A stretch of 64,000 nucleotides of DNA from Solenopsis invicta. Lineage: Eukaryota > Arthropoda > Insecta > Hymenoptera > Formicidae. The notes beneath the pieces are model-generated. The model was given only the letters and a program-made list of their open reading frames with translations, had not been told where the DNA came from and ran no database searches. The stretch spans positions 13,799,270-13,863,269 of the forward strand of contig NC_052669.1 of the NCBI RefSeq assembly GCF_016802725.1, read 5' to 3'. Every line of letters starts with the position of its first letter. Position 1 is the stretch's first letter. The position numbers were made by a program, and so were the translations under genes. Shown in pieces: positions 41,195 to 53,214 of this stretch.

Positions 41195-41544
41195 TTAGTT
41201 GAACATTATCTCTTTTAGTAAAGAGTTTAAAAAATGTGCGACGAAGATAAAGTAAAGAAGAGGAATAAATACTTTTGTTTAATATTATTATAATATTGCT
41301 ATTAAAATAGTATTAAAAGAAGAGTAATGAAATAATGTAAAAAGGAAGGAAGGAAGGAGGTTGAATCGAAGGAGTGTAAAATGGTAATAAAAAAGAAAGA
41401 TAAATGAATTAAAGAAAGCGGAGAAGGTAAAGGTTTAAGAAATAAAAATGTAATTAAACATGTGTTTGAAAGTTTCTTTTGAATAACGGGTGAATATCAT
41501 ATAATATTTATAATTTTCTGTTATTAAAATGAAATTTTTTTTAA

Positions 41545-42393
41545 GGATGTTCTGGTTATACAATCCCAGATAAAAGTTGCTTAAATTTGAGCGTCTGCGA
41601 TATAACAACGTGACTGCAACCGAAGGGAAACTTGTAATTAGCAAGTATTTCTCCTTTTGTGCAAAGAATTGCTATCTGGGTAACTTAAGACGTACACCAT
41701 ATGTACTCGTATCATGTATAGGACTTAAATAATGTCAGTTAACGTGATATTTGGCATTACAAATAAATATATTTGTATATTTTGCAATTTTTGCGATTGT
41801 CGACAAAAAACTTTTGCGCGTGAATTTTACCAGAAATTAACTGTAAGAAATGAAAAAACTAGACGCATATTTATAACATTTAATGCAATTTAATGTATAT
41901 CAGATGTCAAATAGAACTTAAAAATCCATAAGATATTTAAATAAATACCATTAACATAATATTTGCTCTTCTATCACTTTATACAAGTCAAAGTAGAATG
42001 TGATCATATAGTATAGTATGGTCGTATAGTATGGTTATGTAGCCTATTCGAAAATTTGACATTTACTGAAATTTCGCGTCGTTTTATCATTGATATCTTA
42101 ACAACGAGTTAGTAAATCGATATAAACTTTTTTTAGAAATATTGCTCAATATTTTATTTACTCATAAACAAAGTTTCAGAATATTGGCAATGTTGTTTCT
42201 GTATAATTTCGTTGATATAAGTGGAAATGTACTGCTATACCATAAGAATACATACAAAATTTAAAGTTGAATAACTCGTAAATCAGTTAAAGGATCGAAT
42301 TCAAATTTTAAACAAGTGTTCAGATACTAAATAGAAACAATTTATAAAATTTTCAAGGCATTGTCAATGTTAGACGTTACCGCCAGTACATCC
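41545..42393. mobile_element. 849-bp TTAA-flanked non-autonomous element
   Basis: Ends GGATGTTCTGG (left) and the complement of CCAGTACATCC (right) form short inverted repeats. TTAA flanks both sides (41541-41544 and 42394-42397). The interior is non-coding. It lies at the same satellite position as the elements at 38408, 40697 and 41136. Confidence 0.6.
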
Positions 42394-44291
42394 TTAATAA
42401 AACATTATCTCTTTTAATAAAAAGTTTAAAAAATGTGCGACAAAGGTAAAGAAAAGAATAGGAATGAAGAAATGTAAGAAGAAAGAAAGAAAGGAGGAAG
42501 AATTGAAGGAATGTAGAATAGGCAATAAATAGAAAGTAGATAGGAATTAAAAAACGCGAAGGAAGTTAAGAATTTAGAATAGAAAGGATGAAAGAAATTA
42601 AGCGTGCAAATGAACACGGGTTTGAAGATTTTTTTAAATAATAAATAAATGTCACATAATATTTTGACATTTTGTGTTTTAGGAATAAAAAATTTTTTAA
42701 ATAAAGCATTAATTTTTTTTAGTAAAAAATTTAGGAATTTAGAATAGAAAAGATGAAGGAAATTAAGCGTATAAATAAACATAGGTTTGAAAATTTTTTA
42801 AAATAATAGGTAAATATCACATGATATTTTGACATCTTATGTTCTAAGAATGAAAATATCTTTTCTTTGAACATTACCTCTTTTAAGGATTTTCAAAAAT
42901 GTGCAGTAAAGTAAAAACAGAAGAGAAATTCATTAATTTAAGAAGGGCGGGAGGGGGAAGAATCAAAGGAATATAAAATAGGAATAAAATAAAAAGGCGA
43001 AAAGAATTTAAAAAAGTGGAGAACGTAAATATTTTTAAATCTTGAATATTTTAGGTGATATTTTAACATTTTGTGTCGTAAAAATGAAAATTTCTCCAAT
43101 AAAATATTATTTGTTAATAAAGTTTTTTAAAAATGTGAAGTGAAGATATAGAATAAAACAGGAATAGAATAATATAAAAAGGAAGAATTAAAGAAGTGTA
43201 GAATGAAAATAAAATTACATGGAGAAAAGAACTGAAAGTGTTGAAGAAAGTAAAGATTTTTAAATAAAGGATAAATGGAGTTAAGACATCAATTGAACAC
43301 CTGGGTAAAGGTTTTTTTTAACATGCGTAAATATTACATGATAGTACATTTTGTGTCATAGAAATAAAAGTTTTTTTAATGAAATATTATGTATTTTAGT
43401 AAAATTTTTTAAAAATTTAAAATGATAAAAAGAATAAAGGAATAGAATAATATAAAAAAGAAGGGAGAGAGGAGGAAGGATTGAAGGAGTGTAGAATAGA
43501 AATAAAATTGAAAGAAGAAAGGAATTGAAGGTAAAGATTGGAGAAGGTAAAAGATTTTTAAATAAAAAAATGAATAAAATTAAGACAGCAGTTAAATACC
43601 AGTTTAATGGTTCTTTTTTATAATGGGCGAATATTACATGATATTTTAATGTTTTATGTCATGAGAATAAAAATATCTGAAATAAAATTTTAACTTTTTT
43701 AGTAAATCTTTTCAAAATGTGAAATAACGATAAAAAAAAGAAGAAGAATAGAATAATATAAAATAAAAAAGAGAAAGAAGGTAGGATTGAAGGAGTGTAG
43801 AATGGAAATAAAGTTTAATGGAGACAGGAATTGAAGGTGTTGGAGAATGTACAAGTTTTTAAATAAAAAATGAATAAGTCAAGATATCAATAAAAACCAG
43901 TTTGAAGTTTTTTTTAATAATGTGCAATATTACATGATATTTTGATATTGTGTTATAAAAATAAAAATGCCTCTAATAAAATATTATATATTTTAGTAAG
44001 GTTTTTTAAAAATGTGTGAAATAAAGATATAAAAAAAAGAGAAACAGAATAATATAAAAAGAAAGGATCAAAGGAGTGTAGAACGGAAATTGAATGGAGA
44101 TAGGAATTGAAAGTATTGTAGAAGGTAAAGATTTTTGAATAGAATAATATGTAAAGGAAGGATGGAAGAAAAAAAGATCAAAAGAGTTTAGAATGGAATT
44201 AGAATTGAAAGGAGAAATAAATTGAAGATGTTGCAGAAAGTAAAGATTTTTAAATAAAGAATGAATAAAGTAAAGACATCAATTAAACACT

Positions 44292-44798
44292 TGTTGTACG
44301 GCTAATGTACGAAACGAGCTTAAGCTCGCGGACACCAGGAAATTCGAGGTCCGGCGGAGGAGGTTTAGAATGATGGAGTCCACTTGGCGGTTTAGAATGA
44401 TAGAGTACACTTCAGATAATAGATGTATTTGCACTTACAGTCGATCACAACGTAGGTACACTTAATGTAGCTGCGGATACGATGCAACACCCGGTTGCTC
44501 GCACGACTTCACAGATTATTCTCCGTCATTCAGTCGTTTGGGCGCTCCTTTTGTACAAGAGTGATTGCGCTAAGCCGTTGCTTGGCGCAATTGTTCGTCA
44601 GCATTTTCGTGACACGGTTAGTTCAAGTAGTCCACGGGTTCTCGGGATTTTGGGCTCTGTGTTGCGAAAATGCTTTGCATTCGTGGCATGATAACCTCAT
44701 TTGGTTGTCATGTCTCGCGTATTTTTTAATTATAACATCTATGTGGCATGGTAACCTTATTCGGTTGCCATGCCTTACGTTATTGCTAGGATATAACA
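44292..44798 (-). repeat. Errantivirus-type 3' LTR
   Basis: A 507-bp LTR (minus strand TGTTATATCC...GTACAACA). It is homologous to the split LTR at 53215-54771 and slightly longer because a TTTAGAATGATRGAGT segment is duplicated (44365-44410). Confidence 0.8.
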
Positions 44799-44811
44799 TC
44801 CTTTCCCCCTT
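44799..44811 (-). promoter_or_regulatory. Polypurine tract
   Basis: Minus strand AAGGGGGAAAGGA directly abuts the 3' LTR start TGTTATATCC. This is the plus-strand primer site of the retroelement. Confidence 0.75.
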
Positions 44812-44893
44812 GAAAGAAGGAAATTAAGGGGGCTGAGATTTCCTATTATCTATTACAATTTTTGCTGGTTATACTTTTTGTTTGATAGTTATT

Positions 44894-46604
44894 TCAAATC
44901 TTGTTCTTTTTAGCATTTCTGTTATTTGGTTTGTACTCTGTCTTTTTTCGTTTGTATATGTATACGCTTATTCCTGCTATCGCTGCTATTGTTGTGATTG
45001 TTGCTAGTGTTCCTGTGCTGTATATGAATTTGTCGGATGTTAGAACGCTTTTGTTGTTAATTTCTTTGGATATTTCGCTTAATTTTTTGCTATATTCTAT
45101 TAATTCTGCAGGGTCTCTTATAATTTGTTTTAGTTTAGGTTCTGGGATTGCGATTATTTTATTTTTGTTTTGCGTTAGTGTTAGGTTAGTTTCTGAGAGG
45201 TGTGCCTCCATTGTTAGTGTGCCTATTTCGTTTTCTGTTAATATTGTTATATCGTTTGTCGTAAATTTACAATGGTCGTTTATTTTTACCTTTCCTGTTC
45301 TTTTTAATGTAATTTGTGTTCTGCTCTGCTTGTCGCACTCTATCGTTGATTTTTCTTCCGTTAGTGTGGAGTATAGCCATGCTTGTGGTTCTGAGAGTGT
45401 GATCCATAACGTGCTGTTGGCTACGACGTGTCTCTTCTCGCAGATCTTCATATAGTCGGTTGCTCCTGTGTACATCTGTACTTCGCATGGTGCGTTAGCT
45501 TGCAGGTGGTATATTGGTAGATTTTCTTTGCATGTGTATGTTTTATCTATTTTTATGCATTTTTCGAGGTCTTGTGCTTCTAATTGGAGGAAGTTGTGGC
45601 TTAGTTTATTTATTGCTATTAGTAGCTGTGTTATTTTGACTAATGTGAATACATTGTCGTAGTCGTGTACCGGTGGTATTGCTTTTATTACTTTGTACAC
45701 GGGGTACGTTATTATTGGGAAGTTTATGAGGCTGTAGATGTGTGAATTGTCATAATATGCGTATTTCCGTATTTTCTGCCAGTTTCCTGTTTGCTGCCTG
45801 AAAGGGAAGTGTAGTCCGTTGAGCAGGTGGATCGTGGCTTCTCATAGGTCCTTTATTATTTCGTTTATTGGTAGTAGTCTTGTTCTTACTGCTCCGTTTT
45901 ATTTCGCTGTTAGATAGTCCGTAGCGTTCTTGATGTCCTCGTAAAAGTTTGTGAGCACGGCGGTGATTATTATGAGGTGCTCGTCTATTTCTTCGTTATT
46001 TATAACTTGTACTGTTTGTACTTGTATTTTTTTATATTATATTAGTGATTATTTTTTCCTTATGGTTTATTGCTTGTTCTAGTGCCTGTATGTGGGCTAT
46101 TGTTGCGTTTACTATTTTTAATTGATTTTTTTGCTACGTGTCCTGTTGTTTGTTGGCGTTTTTGTATCATTGCCATTTGTTCGTCTATGATCCTTGCGTC
46201 GTTTGCGTCCATTGTTCCAAATAGTGTTTTGGAAATTGTTCCTATTGCGTCTATTAGTCCTCGTTTTGGTATTTGTTTCTTATAGATCGTTTGTAGTCTT
46301 TCAACGGCTGTCGTTATTTTTTCGTTTTTTTTTTGTTTAATATTAGTAACGTATTTTTGCAGTTTTTATTTGTGTCTGCTATGGTTAGGTTGCACATTTT
46401 CTCGGTGCTTTGTAGGTAGTGTTGTAATTGTTGGACGCGTACTTCTATAGCTGTCACGTCTATTTTTATTGCTAATTTCCATGATGCCTCTACTTATTGT
46501 AGTGTTCCTATTTTCTCGAAGTATATTCCGGGTTCCTGCCGCAATTCTTGCACCTCGTATGGTGGCTTCGTTTTTACTTCCTCTGGTAGGCTCTTCGTGG
46601 CCAT
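44894..46604 (-). pseudogene. env-like gene of the errantivirus (baculovirus F-type fusion protein family), broken
   Basis: The ATG at 46604 follows immediately after a splice acceptor (TTGCAG). The upstream part, in disrupted frames to about 45,700, includes a dibasic KR cleavage-like site near 46,258-46,270, followed by a hydrophobic Gly/Ile-rich segment. This layout is typical of insect errantivirus envelope proteins, which are related to the F (fusion) proteins of baculoviruses. The longest open part, 45700-44894, carries many cysteines and, near 44,970, one membrane-spanning segment followed by a Lys/Arg-rich tail. Stops and frameshifts between 45,700 and 46,600 mean no full protein can be made. 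Confidence 0.75.
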
Positions 46605-48030
46605 CTGCAATATAATCGTTTTTATTTTATCATTATTCAGCTTTTGTTATTTGATCTGTCTTTTTTTATTGTGGATTTGTGACTGTCTTTCTTCGGTTGT
46701 CGTTCGGTCTCTTTAGTCATGTTGTATTGCGTTTTTCTGCGTTTTTTTAGCTCTGTCTGGGAGAGTGATGAGGATGATCCGGATGATTTCCGGGAGCGTC
46801 CGGTCGGTTTTAGAGATGATTCGACCTATCTCTGAAAAGTTTTTGATTCTTTTCCTGATGTTGTTGTCGACGGGCTCATGTATATGGGGGGGGGGACTGA
46901 TGCGTCTCGCATGGATGATGATTCGGATGCTGCTTCCGATCATTCTTTTCAGTCCACTGCTACTATTCTTCGTGGGGATTCTCTGGAGGTTTCTCGTTCT
47001 CTTGGTGAGTGTATTGCTATCTCTTTGCGAGTTTCTAATTTTGTGTAAAATTCAGGTTTTTTTTTACTTAGTGTCGTTTTTCCTGATAACTTCTTATTTT
47101 GACTTTGCCAGTTCTTTTGTCGTTTCTTTGGCTTTTACTATTTGCGGTTCTTCAGTCTTTTTCTGGCTGTCTCCTGAAGTAGCACTGTGCTTTTTTCAAA
47201 ATGCGTGTTTTTGTGCCAAATTCGCAAGCTGAGCTGCCTACGGAAGACGCCTCTGTTGGGTCCGGACAGGATAAGGTGAATCCGGAGCTTTTGGAGCTCC
47301 ATTTTGGTGCAACTGAGGACGTGGAGGTCCTTCGTGATGATGATGTGTTTATTGGGGATGCTCTGGATTCGGACTCCGAGTCGGAAGATGTTATGGAGGT
47401 CGATGAGGACGAAGAAGAGTTTAGTGATAGCGATGCTTCCGATGTAGAGTTGCCTGACGTCCCGATTCCGCCTGGGGACGTCGATGCTCTTTTAGACTAA
47501 TTTTTTGTGTCCGACAGTGATGATTCGGAGGATGAGCTTGAGGGGGGTTGGTAACTCTGTTTTTTTTTTGTATTATCTTTTTTAATTGTAGTTATAGTTT
47601 TTAGTGATTTGTAGTGTAGTGACTTTTGCTTGTTGACTTTTCTTGAACTGTCGTGGTTTTTTAGCCGGTAAAAGTCCGGCATAACCTTCTCCTCCGGGAG
47701 GGGGAGAAGTATCCTATGAAGATTTTTCCCCGTTAACAAAAAAATACAAATATAAATTTTTTAGGTGAGTTTTTATTTTATTCTTTTGTTTTATTCCTTT
47801 GACTTTATTCACTTTGTTTTTCGTGCTTACTTTTGTCTGCCCATTATATTGTCGCTTGGTGTGTTTGTCTCTTAATTATGTGTGGCATTTTTTTTCTTCT
47901 TTTTTCTTCTCGCTTTATTTTATTTGTGGAGCGTGTGTGTACATATATGCTTTCATAAGCGTTTTTTCGATGTGGGGGAGGTCGGATGGTATTTTAATAC
48001 AAGAGTTTTTGTATTGTGTTATTTTTTCTT
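46605..48030. other. Region between pol and env, with Ser-rich and antisense acidic frames
   Basis: Gypsy-type elements usually have env close to or overlapping the end of pol, but here 1.4 kb intervenes. The minus strand gives Ser-rich, lysine-rich frames with stops (e.g. 47739-47497). The plus strand gives an Asp/Glu/Ser-rich open frame at 47201-47500 (99 aa, ends VDALLD) and a similar acidic segment at about 46745-47010. Acidic and Ser-rich codons are complementary, so only one strand is likely meaningful. No domain is recognised. Confidence 0.4.
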
Positions 48031-49257
48031 TTAATTATCTATAAATTGCTTTATTCTGTTTATGTGTACTCTTATTTTTCTTCTTCCTTTATTTATTGTA
48101 TAGTTGACGTCGTCGTAATTTTCTATTATTACATACGGTCCGATCCATATTGCTTCTAGTTTTTTTTATCTTTCTCTTTTTAACGTTTTGTCGTGGAGTA
48201 AAACTTTATCTCCGATTTTGTAGGTGGTTTCTTTGGTTTTTCAATCGTAGTATGCCTTTGCCTTAGTTTTCTCCTCTTTGAGGTTTTCTTGTGCTATCTG
48301 GTTTGCGGCTCTTACATTTTTTTTAATTCTTGTGCGTAGTCATCGTAGTTGTACGTGATTTCCAGCGTTCTTGATAATGCCGTTGGTAACGTGGCTTTCT
48401 TCCCGTACACTAGCTCGAACGGAGTTTAACCGGTGGCTGTATGTGGTGTCGTGTTAAACGCGAACATTGCGTAAGGGATCCATTCGTTCCAGTCGGTCTG
48501 TTCTTTATTAATATAATGGCGTAGATATTCCGCCAGTGTTTGATGGGAACGCTCTAGACTTCTATTGCTTTGAGGGTGGTATGCTGTTGTTTGTACCTTC
48601 TTTATCTGTAACAACTTGCATACGTTTTTAAATAGGTCTCTTATACAATTTTTTCCTTGGTCCGTGAGTACTATCTCCGGTATTCCGTATTCTAGTATTA
48701 TTTGTAAACCTTTTTGCGATTGTTTCCGCTTCTTGGTTTGGTATTGGTATGCTTTTTCCAAATTTCGTTAAATTATCTTTAAATGTTAATAGGTATTTAT
48801 TGCCTGAGATTGTCATTGTTATTGGTTCTACTATGTCTAGGGCGCATTTCTGAAATGGTTTTTCCTGCGTGTCTGTGATTATCAGCGGCGCTTTTTGTTT
48901 TCTTGATAGTTTATTTTTTTGACATTTTTTGCATTTTGCGATGTAATTTTCCACGTCTTTTCCATTCCTTTCGTCATGCCTTTCCATTTATGTTCTGTCT
49001 TTAGGCGATTTAGGGTGCGTTCTACCTCTTGGTGTCCTCCCATTGGGGCGTCGTGATACTCGTATAGAAGCTGTCTTTTTTTCTTCTTCGGTGTATTCTT
49101 TTTCTTTCTGCTCGATGCTGTTCACTTGACTTGTGCTCGGATTTCTACTTAGAGCGTCGGCGTTCGTGTTCCTTTTTTCGGCTTGGTGGATGATCTCATA
49201 GTCGTATTCCTCTAATTTGAGTCTCCACCGTCTTAATCGCGAGCCTGGGTTGTTCAC
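48031..49257 (-). pseudogene. Errantivirus integrase (broken)
   Basis: Minus-strand fragments carry a zinc-region tail (CKKCQKNKLSR, about 48,920), the core with CALDIVEPI (first Asp, about 48,840) and VLTDQGKN (second Asp, about 48,660), and HPQSNRSLERSHQTLAEYL (catalytic Glu, about 48,550). A C-terminal GPY/F-like module (IGPYVI, about 48,145) ends at TAA 48031-48033. Several frameshifts separate the blocks. Confidence 0.8.
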
Positions 49258-49323
49258 GCTAAAGAGTCATGTCAGCGGTTTGTGATCCGTGATTATTTTG
49301 AAGTGGGTTTCATATAAATATGG

Positions 49324-49620
49324 TCAAAAGTATTTCACTGCCCATACAATGGCTAGTAGTTCTTTTTTTGTTGTAGTGTAATTTTTTTCTGCTTTGCCTA
49401 GGATTCGGCTAGCGTATGCTATTGGGTGTTCTCGTCTTATTGGCCCTTGTGATAGTATAGCTCCTATTGCGTAGTCAGATGCATCGGTCGTTACTATAAA
49501 TATTTCTTTAAAGTCCGGGTAATTCAATACCGGTGCTGTCGTCAGCTTTTTCTTTAGCGACTCGAATGCGTGCTGTTGCGTTACTGTCCATGCAAATTTT
49601 TTATCTTTCTGTGTTAGCAT
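49324..49620 (-). pseudogene. Errantivirus RNase H fragment
   Basis: FIVTTDASDYAIGAILSQG, PIAYASRILGKAEKNYTTT and ELLAIVWAVKYF are the Gypsy RNase H opening motifs. The frame stops at a TGA (49324-49326) where the family has an aromatic residue. It continues in frame past a further TGA near 49,268 towards the integrase. Confidence 0.8.
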
Positions 49621-49853
49621 GGTTAACGGTTTCGCTATTTTCGAAAAGTTTTCTATGAATTTTCTGTAGTATCCTGCCAGACCTAGGAATGCTCAAATGT
49701 CTTTGACTTTATTTGGCGTCGGGAAATTTTTTACTGCCGTTATTTTATTTGGATCTGGTCTTATTCTTTCCTCAGTAATTACATGTCCTAAGTAGTTCAC
49801 TTTTTTTCTTAGAAATTCGTATTTGTCTATTTGGAGTTTTAAATTATGTAGTT

Positions 49854-50545
49854 TTAATCGTTAGTAGTTTTAGTCGTTTCTGAGAGGCGGCGATTATGTT
49901 CTTGTAAGCTTGGCCCATATATGACGATGTCATCTAAATAAACGAGAAATCTGATACCTTGAATGCCTGCGAGCACTGAGTTCATTAGCCTTTGGAATGT
50001 TGCCGGTGGATTTTTTAATCCGAATGGCATTCTGTTATATTCGTAATGCCTGTACGGTGTAGGAAATGCTGTTTTTCCTTTATCTTTTTCTGCCATGGGT
50101 ATTTGGTGATACCTTGACGCTAAGTCTAGCGTCTTGAAGTATTTTGCACTTTCTAGTTGGTTTAGTATGTCCGTTATGTTTGGTAGTGGAAATGAATCGC
50201 CTATGGTTAGTCGTCTGAAGTCTACTACAATTCTCATTTTTTGTTTTCCGGATGCGTCGGTTTTTTTGGGTATCACTAGTATCGGTGCGTTTCACTGACT
50301 TGCGCTAGGTTAAATAATTTTATCTCTCAGCATTTTTTCTACTTGTTTATTTTGGTTTTGTGTTTTTCTGGCAGGCAATATGGTCTTATATTTACGGGTG
50401 CGCTATCTACTCGTGTATTTATTTCGTGCGTCATGATTGGAGTACACGAGAGTGTGTCTCCTTCGAGAAAAAAAATGTCGGAAAATTCTTCGCAAATTTC
50501 TATTAGAGTTTTTCGTTCTTCAGTGTTTAAGTGTTCGGTACGCAA
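49854..50545 (-). pseudogene. Errantivirus reverse transcriptase (broken)
   Basis: Blocks in order: the RT N-terminus (TRVDSAPVNIRPYCLPEKHK, 50545-50339), then after a frameshift and a TGA at 50292-50294, VIPKKTDASGKQKMRIVVDF, FKTLDLASRYHQI, FGLKNPPATFQRLMN and YLDDIVIYG (active site, about 49,920). The catalytic YLDD is intact, but the frame is not. Confidence 0.85.
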
Positions 50546-50870
50546 TAATTGTCATAATTTCTCTTGTCTGTCTACTGGTGATTCGGCGTTTTTGTTCTCT
50601 CGCTGGTGTACGGTGTTTATTTCTCTGCTATCTTCTTTCTCAATCGTATCGAGTGTTGCGTGTGGCGTTGTTATCTCTACCGGCGCATCTGATGTGTTTA
50701 TCAAGGTTACTACGCCCGTATAGTTGTGTGGAGTTATTAAGCATTCGCCTATATACACTCCTGGCGCAGTTTCTTCTTTCTTTGTTATTCCTGTTTTGTT
50801 AGTGTTTGTAATGATTTGCACCAGTGTTTCGTTGCGTGGTCTTAGTGTTATTTTTTTGTATGGATAGAGT

Positions 50871-51191
50871 TTAAATAGCGTATCGCCTATTATCACTTGC
50901 TTTGTATCGTAATTGCAAGTTGCTTTGTTTTTTTCGGATGAAGTCGACTTCGAGAATATCTTCATAGGCAAACGGCACTTCGTCTCGAGTAACGTAGACG
51001 GGGTGCTTTCTGAGCTTGTTGTCGACTATAATATGGATATACGCTTTTCCAATCGTGGTGATAGAGTGGCCCGATATTCCTGTAAGCTGGAGTTTTTCTT
51101 CTATTATTTCTGTTTCGTCTGCCAGAGTTTTTAGTTTAATTAGCGAGATTGTTGCCCCTGTATCGAATAGAAATTCTATTTTGTTTCGCAA
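50871..51191 (-). pseudogene. Errantivirus aspartic protease region
   Basis: EFLFDTGATISLIK is the retropepsin active-site motif (DTGA). A LTGISGHSITTIGKAYI segment and DILEVDFI follow, as in Gypsy proteases. The reading frame passes through an overlapping frame (50971-50552) into the RT, with a shift between them. Confidence 0.8.
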
Positions 51192-51419
51192 GGCTTCTTG
51201 TACGGGTAGCGAGATAAGGTCTAGTCCATTCTCGGTGCGTGGTGTGCGGAAGTGTGGTATGCGGTAAGAGGCGGCGGTTTGCTTACGCTGCGAATTCTTA
51301 TCTTTCTCTTCGTCATCGCTGCTTGTCGCGTCGGCGGCCTTTATTGCTCCTCGTTTCTCTTGGCTGTTCTCTCTCTTATTCTCTCTTGTATTTCTACGGG
51401 CTGAACGTGAGAAATTCTC

Positions 51420-52800
51420 TGCCTTCTTGGGTCAGCTTTTTAAAATCCAGCATTCTTGCCTCGTATGTCCTTGTTTTCTACAGTGATTGCAGTATTTCTC
51501 TACCGTGTTTACGCGTGGTCGTCTTTCGGGTTTCGGTAGGGAAAATCTATTAGCGTAACAGCTGCTTTGGCAGTCTTGGCCGTAGTGCCCGTGTTTCCCA
51601 CACTTTTTACAATGGATTGCGAGTTGATAGGAGGTTTGTTTTGGCGATTCGTGTTTAGTTTTCCCTGTAAACGGGTTGTGGCGTTTGTTGGGTCCTCTGA
51701 TCTTTTCTCTGCTGTGGCGCCTGTTATTGCCTCTGCCAGGGACGTATAGCGCTGGGAGCGTACGAGTAACTTGATGTCCTCATGTAAGCCTGTTTGATAA
51801 TTATGAAGGGCCAGCTCTTTAATATTCTCTAATATTGCCTGTTTTTGCTTGGCGGTGTGGTCTTTTCTTTCTTCCATGGACTCAAATAGTTCCATGGCTA
51901 GTAGGTCCACGCGGCGTCCGAAATCTTGGGCGCTTTCGTTATGCCGTTGCTTTAGCGAGTTAAACTCTATCTGAAGGTGGGCCGTGCTTCGTTTTCCAAG
52001 ATACTCTTATTCGAGTTCTCGTTTGAGTTGATTGAAACTATTGATTTTACACGTTTGAAAGTCTGTCATCGCTTTATCCTTGAATTTTGTGCATAAAATG
52101 GCTTCTAGCAACGTGTGCTCCTCGGCGGGGTGGATATTTTTCATGGCGTAAGTGCTCGCGTTTATGAATTCTTTCACGAGGTTTTGTTTGGTACCGTCTA
52201 TTTTGGGTATCATGTTCCTAGCGTCATTAAGCAGCAAGAAAGTGACCGTAGACCCTCGTTGATTCCTTATGTCCTGTAAATACCAGTCATGCGAATTGTC
52301 AAACGCGTGTTCGTGGAAGCTTGATCGGCTGGCCGTCGTATTTCGCGGGCTTGAGCCTCATTTTCGTCTATGCGCATCTGTAATCTTTGAATCTCGCGCA
52401 TGACGTCTTGTAACGTCAAGTTTGCTTCTGGATTGACTGTCAGGAGATCTTGCGTGTGATGCGTTTTACGCGTGGTTGCGGCGTTTGACGGGCCGAGATT
52501 ACTCGGTCTTGCGACCATTTTGACGGGGGAGCGTGCCAATCAAAAGTTGGCATTAAACGGTAGTTCCGTTTCCGTCGCGTTAGTATTGTCGTGGTTCATT
52601 AGGCTAAAGTCGAGCAATGAAATTTTAAAGTGGCGTTCAGTAATTACGTGTGTCGAATCGTATGTGGCAGAGTCAGTTGTTGCTTTATTTTCGTCGCGGT
52701 ACGTTTGTTTAGACGGGCTTTCTTTTACTCCACTTGTGTTAGGTGGGTCGGATTGTTCGGTTTTTTTCGCGGTCAATGAGTTGTTTTTCTCATCTAACAT
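51420..52800 (-). pseudogene. Errantivirus gag (broken)
   Basis: The ATG at 52800 opens a Ser/Thr/Asn-rich N-terminus. An in-frame TGA lies at 52540-52542, after which the same frame continues with a coiled-coil-like stretch (LTLQDVMREIQRLQMRIDEN). The capsid-like part follows in other frames (52237-52007; 51910-51509). At the end are two CCHC zinc knuckles (CKKCGKHGHYGQDC about 51,600; YCNHCRKQGHTRQEC about 51,470). At least two frameshifts are present. Confidence 0.75.
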
Positions 52801-52825
52801 GTGCGGTACAAGAAGGATGGTAGCA

Positions 52826-52831
52826 ACTTAC
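52826..52831 (-). promoter_or_regulatory. Leader splice donor for env mRNA
   Basis: GTAAGT on the minus strand, 25 nt upstream of the gag ATG. It pairs logically with the acceptor at 46605-46606 directly before the env ATG. Splicing of a leader exon to env is how errantiviruses make env mRNA. Confidence 0.55.
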
Positions 52832-53021
52832 AGTACGGTGAGGATGACTGCTCGTATTTTGTTGTCTCGCTCTGTGCTGCGTAATCTGAGGCTCGGCTGC
52901 TTATCAGTATGCAGTAGGTCAACGTTGGCCTTGTCAACTCTGTAGGTCGTTGGCTCGTTGACTCAGCGCTCCAGCGGCTCGACGGCTCGGTGACTCGTTG
53001 CTCGGTGGGTCTGTGACCTTG

Positions 53022-53115
53022 TGGCTTGATGGCTCTGTGGCTCGATGGCTCTGTGGCTCGATGGCTCTGTGGCTCGATGGCTTTGTGGCTCGATGGCCTT
53101 GTGGCTCTGTAGCTT
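53022..53115. repeat. Minisatellite in the gag leader
   Basis: About five copies of a 16-bp unit CTCGATGGCTCTGTGG, with small variations, lie between the primer-binding site and gag. Confidence 0.8.
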
Positions 53116-53191
53116 TGGCAGGGCTATCTCGCCCTGGCTTGCCCTTTTCTTGTTTCTCCGGGTTACCTCTTTTCCGTAATATCGGGATATA

Positions 53192-53210
53192 GATCCCACT
53201 TCTGACATCA
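53192..53210 (-). promoter_or_regulatory. Primer-binding site, tRNA-Leu type
   Basis: Minus strand TGATGTCAGAAGTGGGATC lies four bases after the LTR end. The TGTCAGAAGTGGGAT core is complementary to the 3' acceptor region of tRNA-Leu, as used by some Gypsy lineages. Confidence 0.65.
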
Positions 53211-53214
53211 GTTT

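Larger units (their letters stand above)
40431..44287. repeat. A/G-rich tandem repeat, block 2
   Basis: The same satellite family as 37.5-39.4 kb, with units marked by TCTTTTAGTAAAGA.TTTAAAAA.TGTG and AATAATGTAAAAAGGAAG. Three units carry small TTAA elements at the same internal site (40697, 41136 and 41545). The block is interrupted on the right by the errantivirus-type element. Confidence 0.75.
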
